DNA from: Neodontobutis hainanensis
Taxonomy: Eukaryota > Chordata > Actinopteri > Gobiiformes > Odontobutidae
NCBI GenBank assembly: GCA_024349245.1
Contig: JALDNG010000488.1
Span: forward strand, 115,001 to 179,000
Direction: 5' to 3'
DNA length: 64,000 nucleotides
Shown in pieces: positions 8,624 through 22,096 of this stretch. The position numbers were made by a program, and so were the translations under genes. Each line of letters starts with the position of its first letter. Within the stretch, counting starts at the first letter, position 1. The notes below the pieces were generated by a model. It did no database searches, was not told where the DNA came from, and was given only the letters and a program-made list of their open reading frames with translations.

Positions 8624-11318
8624 TTATACATCTTTATGCCACTCTAGGAAACAGTTCCTTTTCACCTGGACACACAAGTGCACATCACATGCCTGGCATT
8701 TCCAAGGAGTGTCCTGCCTCTTACCATGCTTTGCTTTGCAAAGCACACAAGTCCGGCGACCAGTAGTGGCATCTGATGTCTGCTCAGTTCCTGGAAAAGG
8801 CACATGGTCAGCACTGGTCCGCTTGGGTGGTATTTTCTGTGACACACCACAGAGCTCTGCAATTAGTTCTTCCATAAACTCCTTGTGGGTCATGGTGCCA
8901 TAAAGCTCTTTGTGCACAATAAAAGCATTGGTGGCAGCAATGTCCAAGAAGTGTAGAAAAAGCTTTCTGTACCACTTCATTGTTTTGTGCTGTGTACTGT
9001 AGTATTGTAACAGCTGATCAGACAGGTCAACGCCCCCATGTGCTGGTTGTAGGCAGTCACAGGTGCAGGACATGGAAAACTCTTTGTCCTCCATCCATTT
9101 TGTGTTTTCGCCCTCCTCTGCACATTGTCTCCTGTATAAGCAGCATGGATGGTGGAGCAGACAGACACCTCTCGTGTGTCCATCCATTTCACAAACACAA
9201 GATGTTTGTCTCGAATCCACCTGATGGAGCCCCTCACAGATTTTTTGGTGAGTGAGTTAGCTGCATTCCGAGGGCAATCTTTCCTGTTGTCTCTGTAAGT
9301 CCCACATGCACCGAACTTCAAAGCGAACAAGTCTCTTAGGCTTGGGACTAGTGTAAAAATTATCCATGTATACATGGTACCCAGAGCCCAAAACTGTACG
9401 GTCCAACAGAGATGTCACAGCGTCATATGAAAGTCCATGGCCTGTGGGAAAGTGGTTCTTTCCTGTGTAAACAGCAAAGTCTGCAGTATATCCATTTGAT
9501 GAGTCCGCAAGAACAAACAACTTGAATCCCCATTTGGTTGGCTTGGCTTTCATGTACTGAGTCATTCCTGTGTTTGCTTTGCATGCCACCATTCTTTCAT
9601 CCACTGCCAAATTTTTTCTTGGATGATAGATGCCCTTACATGCAAGCCGGATAGTGTCCATGAGGGGTCTGATCCTGAAAAGACGGTCATGTTCAGCTGT
9701 GCCCCTTTTTTTGTCATTGTCCTGGTCTGCATCTGGGTGACTCATGTGCAGATTCCATGAAATGGTGCGGTATCTGTCCCTTGACATGATTGTGGCAGGA
9801 AAAGGAACAGAGAAAAGATTGTTCTGCCGCCAATAGTCTGTGATGGAACTCAACTTCACCATGGCCATGTAGAAGAGTAGCCCAATGTAGCAGTACAGCT
9901 CACTGATGCTGACGTCTGTCCATTTATATTTATGTCCCTTTGCACATGCCCTGGCAGCCTGAGCATTGGTGTTTCGACACAGAGTTGACACAGCAGTTTC
10001 AGAAAAAAACGTTTTGAATAGACTCATGGGAGTGTGTGCATCACATGGTCTTAGTTGTGGTCCAGGTTCTCGTGTGGGCAGGAATCTCAGAGCCTGTGGA
10101 GCCATATCAATATCATCCTCTGTTTTCCATGACCAAGTGGGATGCTTATTTTTTTTAGCTCTCTTTTTTGCCATAGGTTCTTTTGCACTGTTATTTTCAC
10201 ATCTGAAATAAAGAATAAAAATAAAAATGAGCATTTTTGATGTAGGTAAAACATGAAAGTGGTGTATTTGAAGTCTTAAAAATATTGTTGTTAACAACTG
10301 ATGACATTTATTAAGAATTAGTGTTGTAAATACTATAATATATACAGTACAATACACTTTACTATAGTATGGTTCAAAAACACTATAGTATTTACTATAG
10401 CTAAATGACAATATATTTTTTTCATGTGGGATATAAGCATATCAATAGTACAATTTCTATTAACCCATACAGGAAGATTTGCTTATTGTGTCATCCAAAC
10501 CACAAATAATGTTTCCATATTATTTAGGCATAGGCATAATAAAAGTACAATACTTTGCACTTACTCAGTATGATTTTCCAGCGAAGTCAAAACACGGGAC
10601 TCGCGTGCCTTTGTTATGCATGATGCCGGTGATGCAGCCACAGTCCTAAAAGAAAATTTAAACTGTTGTTAGCAATTACCAGAGGATTCATAACTGATAA
10701 TATATTACATCATTGATAAGAATAGACGCGTATATGTCTGCCGATGGCCCACTTATCAGCGACATTTGCAGCTTTATGATACATTTACACCTCGGACAAT
10801 CGCGACGCCAATAGCCGGGTATAACGCTTTTGAAACTTTTACCACATCTGATATTCGCCAACAAAAGTTGGTAAACAATTTCACCATTTGGAAAAATACA
10901 GTCTAAAGAATCCACAATGTAAAAAAAAATAAAAATAAAAATAAAATAGATTACAAAAAAACATGGTTATTTTTTGTAAGAGAGATAATATTGTAGCCCA
11001 TTTATGTTTATATCGGCCTATAGCATTATATATGTATTATATAGTTATATAGGCTATATATCATCATCATATATCATAATATAAATACGCACTTTGCTCT
11101 GATTTTAGTCAGCCTGTTTGGAGACGTCCAAATGTAGATATAAAATATGCTATAGCTGAGCAACATTTTAAATCATGAAGGTAATAATAAAAGGCTTACT
11201 CGTCAGGAATTATATCCTCCGCTGGATCCAGACGTTCTTCATAATGCAAACATTCATCATCTGAGTCATGTTCTTCCTCTGAGGAGAAAGTAGCCTCTTC
11301 GTCGCTGTCCATGACCAT
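8624..11318 (-). pseudogene. piggyBac transposase, three exons, frameshifted
   Basis: Cut-and-paste transposase acting at TTAA sites. Exon 1 (11,318-11,200) starts MVMDSDEEATFSSEEE, an acidic N-terminus. Exon 2 is 10,645-10,565; exon 3 runs from 10,202 to the stop at 8624. Both introns have GT...AG ends (GTAAGC, GTAAGT; TTTTAG, TTTCAG) and both are phase 2, so the frame is kept across all three. Exon 3 carries the three catalytic aspartates in order: AVDERMV, VYMDNFYTS and GGVDLSDQ. The C-terminus has a Cys-rich cross-brace finger (CVLCKA...WKCQACDVHLC). Frameshifts occur just after DNFYTSP (about 9350) and near 9105 in an A-rich run, so no active enzyme is made. The upstream ATG at 10,411 lies in intron 2 and is not the start. 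Confidence 0.88.
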
Positions 11319-11914
11319 CCGGTGCTTCTTCACCCGTGTAGCGTGCCATCATCCAACGCGCAGAAAAAGTAAGTAGTTCTCGATGAAACTTGGCGCTTTA
11401 TGTCATTTCTCGGGGGCGTGTACGTGATTACCTGGCTCACCTCAGTTCATTTCCATATGAACAGCGCGCTAAGAGGGAGGCGGGAACACATTATCTATAA
11501 TGAGACGATACAGGAGAAACTGGACCAGTCCTTACGTTCATATAAATTACATAAAAATAGATTATTTGTTTTTTACTTGAATCTGTTTATTTAAAAGTAT
11601 ACATTTCAAGCTTTCTATACATATATTTATCTTGTATTTGAGGCAAGTATTCGCTGAGATTCGGGATGTTTCATTTAGGTGTCTGTGAAGAGAGGTGACA
11701 GAGACAGAGATGGCAGATAACGCACTCTGTTTATTTTCTTTATTCTACAAAAGTACAGCGTTTTGTTTTTATCATGAGTGTATACAAAAAAGTAGACCCT
11801 TTACAGATTTGATTGATGTGTTGCTCTTATCTACGATCAAAACTGGAAGTGCAATTTAAGTTATTTTCGGCGTTATCAGGAGATTAAGCCGAAAACGCGT
11901 GATCTGCGTTAATC

Positions 11915-11925
11915 GACTCAGAGGG
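11915..11925. repeat. piggyBac terminal inverted repeat, right
   Basis: GACTCAGAGGG, reverse complement CCCTCTGAGTC, followed directly by TTAA at 11,926-11,929. Confidence 0.85.
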
Positions 11926-11929
11926 TTAA
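11926..11929. other. TTAA target-site duplication, right
   Basis: Second TTAA copy. It is followed at once by TGCAGATCTACAG, the second half of the interrupted satellite monomer. Confidence 0.93.
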
Positions 11930-14900
11930 TGCAGATCTACAGTCTGTTCAACTGCAAGTCTACAGTCTGTTCTACTGCTCGTCTGTCGATTCTACTGACT
12001 ATAGTCTGTTTTAAAAAGGTCTACAGTCTCTTTTAATTTACATCTACAGTCTGTTCTAATGCACAGCTACAGTCTGTTCTAGTGGACGTCTACAGTCTGT
12101 TCTAATAATTGTCTAGATTCTGTTCTACTGCACTTCTACTGTCTGTTCTAATAATTGTCAACATTCTGTACTACTGCACCTCTACAGTTTCTTCTACTGC
12201 ACATCTAAAGTCTGTTCTACTGCATGTCTACAGGCTCTTCCAACGCCAGTTTACAGTCTGTACTACTGCTCTACTGCAATCTATTCTACTGCACGTCTAC
12301 AGTCTTTTTTTCTGCACATCTACAATCTGTTCTAATTGTCAGTCTGTTTTACTGGACGTTTACAGTCTGTTCTAAAGCTCATCTACAGTCTGTTCTAAAG
12401 CCAATCTAGAGTCTGTACTACCGCTGCTCTAAAGTCTGTTTAACTGCATGTCTACAGTCTGTTTAACTGCACCTATACCGTTGATTGTTCTATTGTGCGT
12501 CTACAGTCTGTTCTACTGTACGACTATAGTCTGTTTTCATAAACGTCTACAGTCTTTTCTAATGCACATCTACAGTCTGTTCTACTGGGACGTCTACAGT
12601 CTGTTCTAATAATTGTCTAGAGTCTTTCCTACTGCATGACTATAGTCTGTTTTTATAAACGTCTACAGTCTTTTCTAATGCACATCTACAGTCTGTTCTA
12701 CTGCACGTCTACAGTCTGTTCTAAAGCATGTCTACAGTCTTTTCTAATACTCATGTACAGTCTGTTCTAATGCTCGTGTAAAGTCTCAACTACTGCACCT
12801 CTACGATCTATTCTTCTGCACATCGTCAGTTAGTTCTACTGCACATCTACAGTCTTTTCTAATGAACATCTACAGTCTGTTCTAATGCATGTCTATAGTC
12901 TGTTTTAATGCTCGTCCACAGTCTGTTCTAATGCAGGTCTTTAGTCTATTCAACTGCACGTCTACAGTCTGTTCAACTGCACCTCAACAGTCTGTTCTGA
13001 TGCCAGTTTACAGTCTGTACTTCTGCTCTACTGCAGTCTGTTCTACTGCACATCTACAGTATGTTCTACTGCACATCTACAGTCTGTTCTAACGCACATA
13101 TACAGTCTGTTTTACTGCACATCTAGAGTCTGTTCTAATGTACATCTATTGTCTGTTCTAATTCAAGTCTACAGACTGTACTACTGCTCATCTACAATCT
13201 GTTCTACTGCACGTCTACAGTCTGTTTTATTGCACATCTACAATCTGTTCTAATGCACATCTACAGTCTGTTCTAATGCAAGTCTATAGTCTGTACTACT
13301 GCTCATTTACGGTCTGTTCTACTGCACCTCTACAGTCTCTTCTACTGCACATCTACAGTTTATTCTAATGGTCGTCTACAGTCAGTTCTACTGCTCGTCT
13401 ACAGTCAGTTCTAAAGCCATTCTACAATCTGTACTACTGCTGCTCTGAAGTCTGTTTAACTGCACTTCTACAGTCTGTTCAACTGCACCTACATAGTCTG
13501 TTCTATTGCAAGTCTATATTCTAATCTACTGCTCGTCTACAGTCTGTTCTACTGCACGGCTACAGTCTGTTTTAATAAACGTCTACATTCTGTTCTACTG
13601 CACATCTACAGTCTGGTCTAATACACATCTACAGTCTGTTCTATTGCATTTCTACATTCTAATCTACTGCTCGTCTACAGTATGTTTTAATAAATGTCTA
13701 CAGTTTGTTCTACTGCACATCTACAGTCTAAACTACTGCACTTCTACAGTCTGTTATAATGCTTGTCTACAGTCTGTACAACTGCACCTATACAGTATGT
13801 TCTAAAGCATGTCTACAGTGTTTTCTAATACTCATACACAGTCTGTTATAATGCTCATCTAAAGTCTGTACTACTGCACCTCTAGAGTCTATTCTTCTGC
13901 ACATTGTCAGTATGTTCTACTGGACGTTTACAGTCTGTTCTAATAATTGTCTACATTATGTACTACTGCTTCTTACAGTCTTTTCTACTGCGCATCTACA
14001 GTCTCTTCTAATGCAGGTCCACAGGCTATACTACTTCACATCTACAATCTGTTTCTACTGCCTGTCTAAAGTCTGTTCTACTGCATTTCTACAGTCTGTT
14101 TTACTGCACATCTACAGTCTGTTTTAAATCATTTCTAGTAGTGTTTTCTAATAACCATATACAGTCTGTTCTAATGCTCGTCTACAGTCTGAACTACTGC
14201 ACCTCTACAGTCCGTTCTAAAGCATGTCTACAGTGTTTTCTAATACTAATATACACTCTGTTCTAATGCTCGTCTACAGTCTGTACTACTGCACCTCTAC
14301 TGTCTATTCTTCTGCACATTGTCAGTCTGTTCTACTGGACGTTTAAAGTCTGTTCTAATGCTTGTCTGCAGTCTGTACTACTGCACTTCTACAGTCTGTT
14401 CTAATGCTCGTCTACAGTCTGTATTACTGCAGCTCTACAGTCTGTTCTAAAGCATGTCTAGAAAGTTTTCTAATACTCACATACAGTCTGTTCTAATGCT
14501 CGTCTAAAGTCTGTACAACTGCACCTCTACAGTCTGTTCTAATGCATGTCTACAGTGTTTTCTAATACTAATATACACTCTGTTCTAATGCTCGTCTACA
14601 GTCTCTACTATTGCACCTCTACAGTCTATTTTTCTGCACATTGTCAGTCTGTTCTACTGGACGTTTAAAGTCTGTTCTAATGCTCCTCTACAGTCTGTTC
14701 TACTGCACGTCTACAATCTGTTCTACTGCACTTCTACAGTCTGTACTACTGCACTTCTACAGTCTGTTCTAATGCTCGTCTACAGTCTGTATTACTGCAC
14801 CTCTACAGTCTGTTCTAAAGCATGTCTAGAAAGTTTTCTAATACTCATATACAGTCTGTTCTAATGCTCGTCTACAGTCTGTACAACTGCACCTCTACAG

Positions 14901-16041
14901 TCTGTTATAATGCATGTCTACAGTGTTTTCTAATTCTCATATACAGTCTGTTCTAATGCTCATCTACAGTCAGTACTAATGCACCTCTAGAGTCTATTTT
15001 TTGCACATTGTCAGTCTGTTCTACTGAACGTTTACAGTCATTTCTAATGCTCGTCTACAGTCTGTTCTAAAGTAAATCTAGAGTCTGTACTACTGCTGAT
15101 CTGATTTCTGTTCAACTGTACGTCTACAGTCTGTTCAACTGCACCTCTACAGTCTGTTCTATTGCATGTCTACAGTCTGTTCTAATGCACATCTACAGTC
15201 TGTTCTAATGCAAGTCTACAGTCTTTTCTAATAATTGTCGACATTCTGTACTACTGCATCTCTACAATCTCTTCTACTGCACATCTACAGTCTGTGCTAA
15301 TGCACGTCTATAGTCTGTTCAAATGCTGGTCCAAAGTCTGTTCTAATGCAGTCTGTACGACCACACATTCATAGTCTGTTCTATTGCTCAAATATTGTCT
15401 GTTCTAATGCCCAATAACAGTCTTTACTACTCCACCTCTACAGTTTGTTCTACTTCTCCTCTACAGTCTGTTCTACTGCAAGTCTGCATTCTGTTCTACT
15501 GCACAAATACAGTCTGTTCAACTGCAAGTCTACAGTCTGTTTTACTGCACGACTAGAGTCTGTTCTACTGGACTTCTACAGTCTCTTCTAATGCACATCT
15601 ACAGTCTCTTCTACAGTCTGTTCTACTGGACGTCTACAGTCTGTTCTAATAATTGTCTAGAGTCTGTTCTACTGCACGTCTACAGTCTGTTCTAATGATT
15701 GTCAACATTCTGTACTACTGCACCTCTACAGTCTCTTCTCCTGCACATCTACAGTCTATTCTAATGGTCGTCTACAGTCAGTTCTACTGCTCGTCTACAG
15801 TCAGTTCTAAAGCCATTCTACAATCTGTACTACTGCTGCTCTGAAGTCTGTTTAACTGCGCTTCTACAATCTGTTCAACTGCACCTCTATAGTCTGTTCT
15901 ATTGCAAGTCTACATTCTAATCTACTGCTCGTCTTCAGTCTGTTCTACTGCACGACTACAGTCTGTTTTAATAAACATCTACAGTCTGTTCTACTGCACA
16001 TCTACAGTCTGTTTTAATGCACATCTACAGTCTGTTCTATT
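11930..16041 (+). repeat. 23-bp satellite, block 1 continued
   Basis: Plus-oriented array. 11,930-12,960 is a close paralogue of 46,329-47,630, sharing the odd GCTCGTCTGTCGATTCTACTG junction, CTGTCTAGATTCTG-type variants and the GTGTAAAGTCTCAACTACTG run, but lacking the hAT element present in the other copy. Variants recur in order around 14.1-15.0 kb. Frames of up to about 100 residues reflect the repeat only. Confidence 0.94.
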
Positions 16042-16974
16042 CAATCAATCAATCAAATATTATTTATATAGCGCCTTACAACAGCCAAAAGGTGCACAAG
16101 GCGCTTTCAAGAAAACAAAAGACAACATTAAGAAAACAAAAGAAACAGATGGAAACAGGAACAAGTCTGACGCTCTGTCTTAAAATTCTTGGTTAGAAAA
16201 GAAATAAGTTTTCAGGTGTGCTTTAAAAACACTCAGCACAGTGATGTTGCGGAGGTGCACAGGAAGTGCATTCCACAATTTTGGTCCTTGAACGCTAAAT
16301 GACCGGCCTTTAAACTTTTTATACCTGTCTGTAGGAGTCACTAGAGAAATGTGCTCAGAAGAGCGAAGTGTTCTGGTTGGCTGATATATTTTATTAAGTC
16401 AGTGAGGTATACTGGGGCCAAACCATGGATGGCCTTGAACACAAACAGCAGGACTTTATACTCCACCTAAACTGCACTGGGAGCCAGTGAAGCGAGCGGA
16501 GGACAGGGGTGATGTGTGACCGTCTAGATGTATTGAGAGAAGGCGTGCGGCTGCGTTTTGCACCAGTTGAAGGCGATTGATGAGTGATGTATTGAGTCCA
16601 GTGTAGAGGGCATTACAGTAGTCGATCCTCGAACTGATGAAGGCATGAATTGCTTTTTCAAGGTCGGCTCTGGACAAAAATATTTAACCTTACTAAGAAG
16701 TCGTAATTGGTAAAAACTTGCCTTCACTACTGCCCCAATCTTTTATCAAACTTTAAGTTTTTGTCCAAAATAACACCCAGGTTACACACAGACGGAGCAA
16801 ACTGAGGTGTCATGGGGCCAAAGTTAAAAACACTGTTGGATGAATCCGGGCTGAATAGGATGTACTCAGTCTTTCCTTCGTTTAAATGAAGGAAATTCTG
16901 AGAAAGCCACTATTGATGTCCTGAAGACAATTATGGAGAGGATCCAGTGCCGAACGATTACTCAGAATCACAGG
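16042..16974 (-). mobile_element. 5'-truncated CR1/L2-like LINE, 3' part
   Basis: On the minus strand it runs from the end of a reverse transcriptase ORF into a 3' untranslated region with GGCGCTATATAAATAATA and a TTGA/ATTG-type simple tail at the left edge (16,042-16,054). The satellite on both sides joins as ...TCTGTTCTATT and GTACGTCTACAG, one normal monomer, with at most ATT duplicated. A similar uninterrupted monomer run is seen at 19,911-19,960. The clade is judged from protein and tail features, not from a search. Confidence 0.82.
16300..16960 (-). pseudogene. C-terminal fragment of LINE reverse transcriptase
   Basis: Minus-strand frames carry the conserved post-RT block IHAFISSRIDYCNALYTGL, then LQLVQNAAARLL, then a SHITPVL/LHWLPV-like stretch spread across two frames. 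This block follows the RT catalytic core in CR1/L2-type ORF2. The catalytic core itself is missing by truncation, and frameshifts separate the pieces. It is a dead-on-arrival copy. Confidence 0.8.
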
Positions 16975-19579
16975 ATTGTACGTCTACAGTCTGTTCTAAT
17001 GCACATTTACAGTATGTTCAACTGCACGTCTATAGTCTGTTCAACTGCACCTCTACAGTCTATTCTATTGTACGTCTACACTCTGTTCTACTGCACGACT
17101 ATAGTTTCTTTAATAGTCATCTACACTCTGTACTACTGGACCTCTACAGTCTGTTCTAAAGCATGTCTACAGTCTTTTCTAATAGTCATGTAGTCTGTTC
17201 TAATCCTCGTGTAAAGTCTCAACTACTGCAACTCTACAGTCTACTCTTCTGCACATCGTCAGTCTTTTCTACTGCACATCTACAGTCTATTCTATTGTAC
17301 GTCTACAGTCTGTTCTACTGCATGTCTACAGTCTGTTCTGATGCCAGTTTACAGTCTGTACTACTGCTCTACTGCAGTCTATTCTTCTACACGTCTACAG
17401 TCTGTTTTACTGCACATCTACAATCTGTTCTAATTGTCAGACTGTTCTACTGGACGTTTACAGTATGTTCTAAAGCTCATCTACATTCTGTTCTAAAGCC
17501 AATCTAGAGTCTGTACTACTGCTGCTCTGAAGCCTGTTCAACTGTACGTCTACAGTCTGTTCAACTGCACCTCTACAGTCTTTTCTATTGCGTACGCCTA
17601 CACTCTTTTCTACTGCACGACTATAGTCTGTTTTAATAAACGTCTACAGTCTTTTCTAATGCACATCTACAGTCTATTCTACTGGAGGTCTACAGTCTGT
17701 TCTAATAATTGTCAATATTATGTACTACTTCACCTCTACAGTCTCTTCTACTGCACATCTACATTTTGTTTAACTGCACCACTACAGTCAGTTCTACTGC
17801 ACAACTATAGTCTGTTTTAATAAACGTCTACAGTCTTTTGTAATGCACATCTACAGTCTGTTCTACTGCACAACTACAGTTTGTTTTAATGCTTGTCTAC
17901 AGTCTGTACTACTGCACCTCTACAGTCTTTTCTAATAGTCATGTACAGTCTGTTCTAATCCTCGTCTAAAGTATCAACTACTGCAACTCTACAGTCTATT
18001 CTTCTGCACATCGTCAGTCTGTTTTACTGCACATCTAGAGTCTATTCTAATGGACATCAACTGTATGTTCTAATGAAAGTCTACAGTCTGTTTTATTGCT
18101 CATCTACAGTCTGTTCTACTGCACGTCTACAGTCTGTTTTACTGCTCATTTACAGTCTGTTCTACTGCACGCGTCTACAGTCTGTTCTGATAAACGTCTA
18201 CAGTCTGTTCTAATACACATCTACAGTCTCTACTACTGCACTTCTAAAGTCTGTTCTAATGCACATCTACAGTCTGTTCTAATGCAAGTCAACAGTCTGT
18301 TCTAATACTCGTCTACAGTCAGTTCTACAGTCTGTTCTAAAGCAAGTCTATAGTCTGTTTTGCTGCTCATCTACGGTCTGTTCTTTTGCAGGTCTACAGT
18401 CTGTTCTAATAAACGTCTACAGTCTGTTCTACTGCACATCTACAGTCTGTTCTAATGCACATCTACAGTCTGTTCTAATGCAAGTCTACAGTCTGTACTA
18501 CTGCTCATCTACAGTCTGTTCTACTGCACGTCTACAGTCTGTTCTGATAAACGTCTACAGTCATTACTACTGCTCATCTACAGTCTGTTCTACTGCACGG
18601 CTACAGTCTGTTCTAATGCACATCTACAGTCTGAACTACTGCACCTCTACATTCTATTCTTCTGCACATTGTCAGTCTATTCTACTGGACGTTTACAGTC
18701 TGTTCTAATGCTCGTCTACAGTCTGAACTACTGCACCTCTAAAGTCTGTTCTAAAGCATGTCTAGAGTGTTTTCTAATACTCATATTCAGTCTGTTCTAA
18801 TGTTAGTCTACAGTCTGAACTACTGCACCTCTACAGTCTATTCTTCTGCACATTGTCAGTCTGTTCTACTGGACGTTTGCAGTCTCTTCTAATGCTCGTC
18901 TACAGTCAGTTCTAAAGCCAATCTAGAGTCTGTACTACTGCTGCTCTGATGTCTGTTCAACTGCACGTATATAGTCTGTTCAACTGCACCTCTACAGTCT
19001 GTTCTAATGCCAGTTTACAGTATGTACTACTGCTCTACTAAAGTCTGTTCTAATAAACATCTACAGTCTGTTCTAATGCAAGTCAATAGTCTGTATTACT
19101 GCACCTCTAAAATCTGTTCTAAAGCATGTCTAGAGTGTTTTCTAATACTCATATACAGTCTGTTCTAATGCTCGTTTACAGTCTGAACTACTTGACCTCT
19201 ACAATCTGTTCTAAAGCATGTCTAGAGTATTTTTTTTTAATACTCGTATAGAGTCTGTTCTAATGCTCGTCTACAGTCTGAACTACTGCACTTCTACAGT
19301 CTTTTCTAAAGTATGTGTAGAGTGCACCTCTAGAGTCTATTCTTCTGCACATTGACAGTCTGTTCTACTGGACGTTTACAGTCTGTTCTAATGATTGTCT
19401 ACAGTCTGTTCTAAAGCCAATCATGAGTCTGTACTACTGCTGCTCTGAAGACTGTTCAACTGCATGTCTACAGTCTGTTCTAATAATTGTCTACAGTCCT
19501 TTCTACTGCATGTCTACAGTCTTTTCTAATAATTGTCGATAGTCTGTACTACTGCAGCTCTACAGTCTCTTCTATTGCA

Positions 19580-21075
19580 CATCTACAGTCTGTTCTAATG
19601 CTCGTCTTTAGTCTGAACTACTGCACCTCTACAGTCTGTTCTAAAGCATCTCTAGAGTATTTTCTAATACTCATATATAATCTGTTCTAATGCTAGTCTA
19701 CAGTCTGAACTACTGCACCTCTACAGTCTGTTCTAAAGCATGTCTACAGTCTGTTCTAATGCTTGTGTAAAGTCTCAACTACTGCACCTCTACGGTCTAT
19801 TCTTTTGCACATAGTCAGTCTGTTATAATGCACGTCTTTAGTCTGTTCTAATGCTCGTCTACAGTCTGTTCTAATGCAGATCTTTAGTCTGTACTACTTC
19901 ATATCTACAGTCTGTTCTATTGTACGTCTACAGTCTGTTCTAATGCACATTTACAGTCTGTTTAACTGCATGTCTACAGTCTGTTCAACTGCACCTCAAA
20001 AGTCTGTTCTAATGCCAGTTTACAGTCTGTACCTCTGCTCTACTGCAGTCAGTTCTACTGCACATCTACAGTCTGTACTACTGCACGTCTACAGTCTGTT
20101 CTACTACACATCTACAGTCTCTACTACTGCACCTCTACAGTCTTTTCTATTGCACATCTACAGTCTGTTCTAATGCTCGTCTACAGTCTGTACAACTGCA
20201 CCTCTACAGTCTGTTCTACTGCATGTCTACAGTCTGTTCTAATGCCAGTTTACAGTCTGTACTACTGCTCTACTGCAGTCTATTCTACTGCACGTCTACA
20301 GTCTGTTTTACTACACATCTACAATCTGTTCTAATTGTCAGTCTGTTCTACTGGACATCTACAGTCTGTTCTAATGCTCGTCTTTAGTCTGAACTACTGC
20401 ACCTCTACAGTCTGTTCTAAAGCATCTCTAGAGTATTTTCTAATACTCATATATAATCTGTTCTAATGCTAGTCTACAGTCTGAACTACTGCACCTCTAC
20501 AGTCTGTTCTAAAGCATGTCTACAGTCTGTTCTAATGCTTGTGTAAAATCTCAACTACTGCACCTCTACGGTCTATTCTTTTGCACATAGTCAGTCTGTT
20601 ATAATGCACGTCTATAGTCTGTTCTAATGCTCGTCTACAGTCTGTTCTAATGCAGATCTTTAGTCTGTACTACTTTATATCTACAGTCTGTTCTATTGTA
20701 CGTCTACAGTCTGTTCTAATGCACATTTACAGTCTGTTTAACTGCACGTCTACAGTCTGTTCAACTGCACCTCAAAAGTCTGTTCTAATGCCAGTTTACA
20801 GTCTGTACCTCTGCTCTACTGCAGTCAGTTCTACTGCACATCTACAGTCTGTACTACTGCACGTCTACAGTCTGTTCTACTACACATCTACAGTCTCTAC
20901 TACTGCACCTCTACAGTCTTTTCTATTGCACATCTACAGTCTGTTCTAATGCTCGTCTACAGTCTGTACAACTGCACCTCTACAGTCTGTTCTACTGCAC
21001 GTCTACAGTCTGTTTTACTACACATCTACAATCTGTTCTAATTGTCAGTCTGTTCTACTGGACATTTACAGTCTG
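19580..21075 (+). repeat. 776-bp tandem duplication within the satellite
   Basis: The phrase GCTCGTCTTTAG occurs at 19,600 and again at 20,376, and the sequence between (TAAAGCATCTCTAGAG..., the AGATCTTTAG variant, the GTACCTCTGCTCTACTGCAG variant) is repeated almost base for base at a 776-bp offset through about 20,220 and 20,998. Beyond that copy 2 lacks about three monomers but then continues to match. Confidence 0.88.
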
Positions 21076-22096
21076 TTCTAAAGCTCATCTACAGTCTGTT
21101 CTAAAGCTCATCTAGAGTCTGTACTACTGCTGCTCTAAAGTCTGTTCAACTGCACATCTACAGTCTGTTCAACTGCACCTCTACAGTCTGTTCTATTGTA
21201 TGTCTACAGTCTGTTCTACTGCACGACTATAGTCTGTTTTAATAAACGTCTACAGTCTTTTCTAATGCACATCTACTGACTGTTCTACTGGACGTCTACA
21301 GTCTGTTCTAATAGTTGTCTAGAGTCTATTCTACTGCACGTCTACAGTCTGGTCTAATAATTGTCAACATTCTCTACTACTGCAAATCTACAGTCTCTTC
21401 TACTGCACATTTACACTTTGTTGTAATGGTCGTCTAAAGTCTCTAATTGTCAGTCTGTTCTACTGGACATTTACAGTCTAATCTAAAGCTCGTCTACAGT
21501 CTGATCTAAAGCCAATCTAGAGACTGTACAACTGCTGCTCTGAAGTCTGTTCAACTGTACCTCTACAGTCTGTTCAAATGCACCTCTACAGTCTGTTCAA
21601 CTGCACTTCTACAGTCAGTTCTACTGCACGTCTACAGTCTGTTTTAATAATTTTCTACATTCTGTACTGCTGCTTCTTACAGTATTTTCTACTGTGCATC
21701 TACAGTCTCTTCTAATGCAGGTCCACAGTCTATACTACTGCACATCTAGAATCTGTTCTATTGCTTGTCTACAGTCAGCTCTAATGCGCAATAAAAGTCT
21801 TTACTACTCCACCTTTACAGTCTGTTCTACTGCATGTCTACAGTCTGTTCTACTGCATGTCTACAGTCTGTTCTACAGCACGTCTTCAGTCTGTTCTACT
21901 GCACGTCTTCAGTCTGCTCTATTGCAAGTCTACAGTCTGTTTTACTGCACATCTTCAGTCTGTTCTAATGCACATTTACAGTCTGTTCCTATGCAAGTAT
22001 ACAGTCTGTTCTTCTGCACATTGTCAGTCTGTTCAACTGGAAGTTTACAGTCTGTTCTACTGCACGTCTACAGTCTGTTCTACTGCACTTCTATAG

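Larger units (their letters stand above)
7870..11925 (-). mobile_element. piggyBac DNA transposon (PGBD4-like), complete but inactive
   Basis: A 4,056-bp element flanked by TTAA on both sides. The left terminus is CCCTCTGGAGTC; the reverse complement of the right terminus is CCCTCTGAGTC, the same with one base fewer. It contains one transposase gene on the minus strand, split in three exons and broken by frameshifts. The 7,882-8,623 stretch is a 3' untranslated region with a minus-strand AATAAA at 8439-8444. The 11,319-11,925 stretch is 5' flank with no gene seen. The host site is the 23-bp satellite, and a paralogous uninterrupted site exists at 46,325-46,328. Confidence 0.93.

Noticed and set aside
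9257..10411. Single-exon piggyBac transposase starting at 10,411
   Set aside because: The first 69 codons are intronic; a TTTCAG acceptor at 10,203-10,208 and in-frame upstream exons fit the family better.
10688..10915. 75-residue minus-strand frame inside the piggyBac element
   Set aside because: It lies entirely within intron 1 of the spliced transposase model and matches nothing recognisable.
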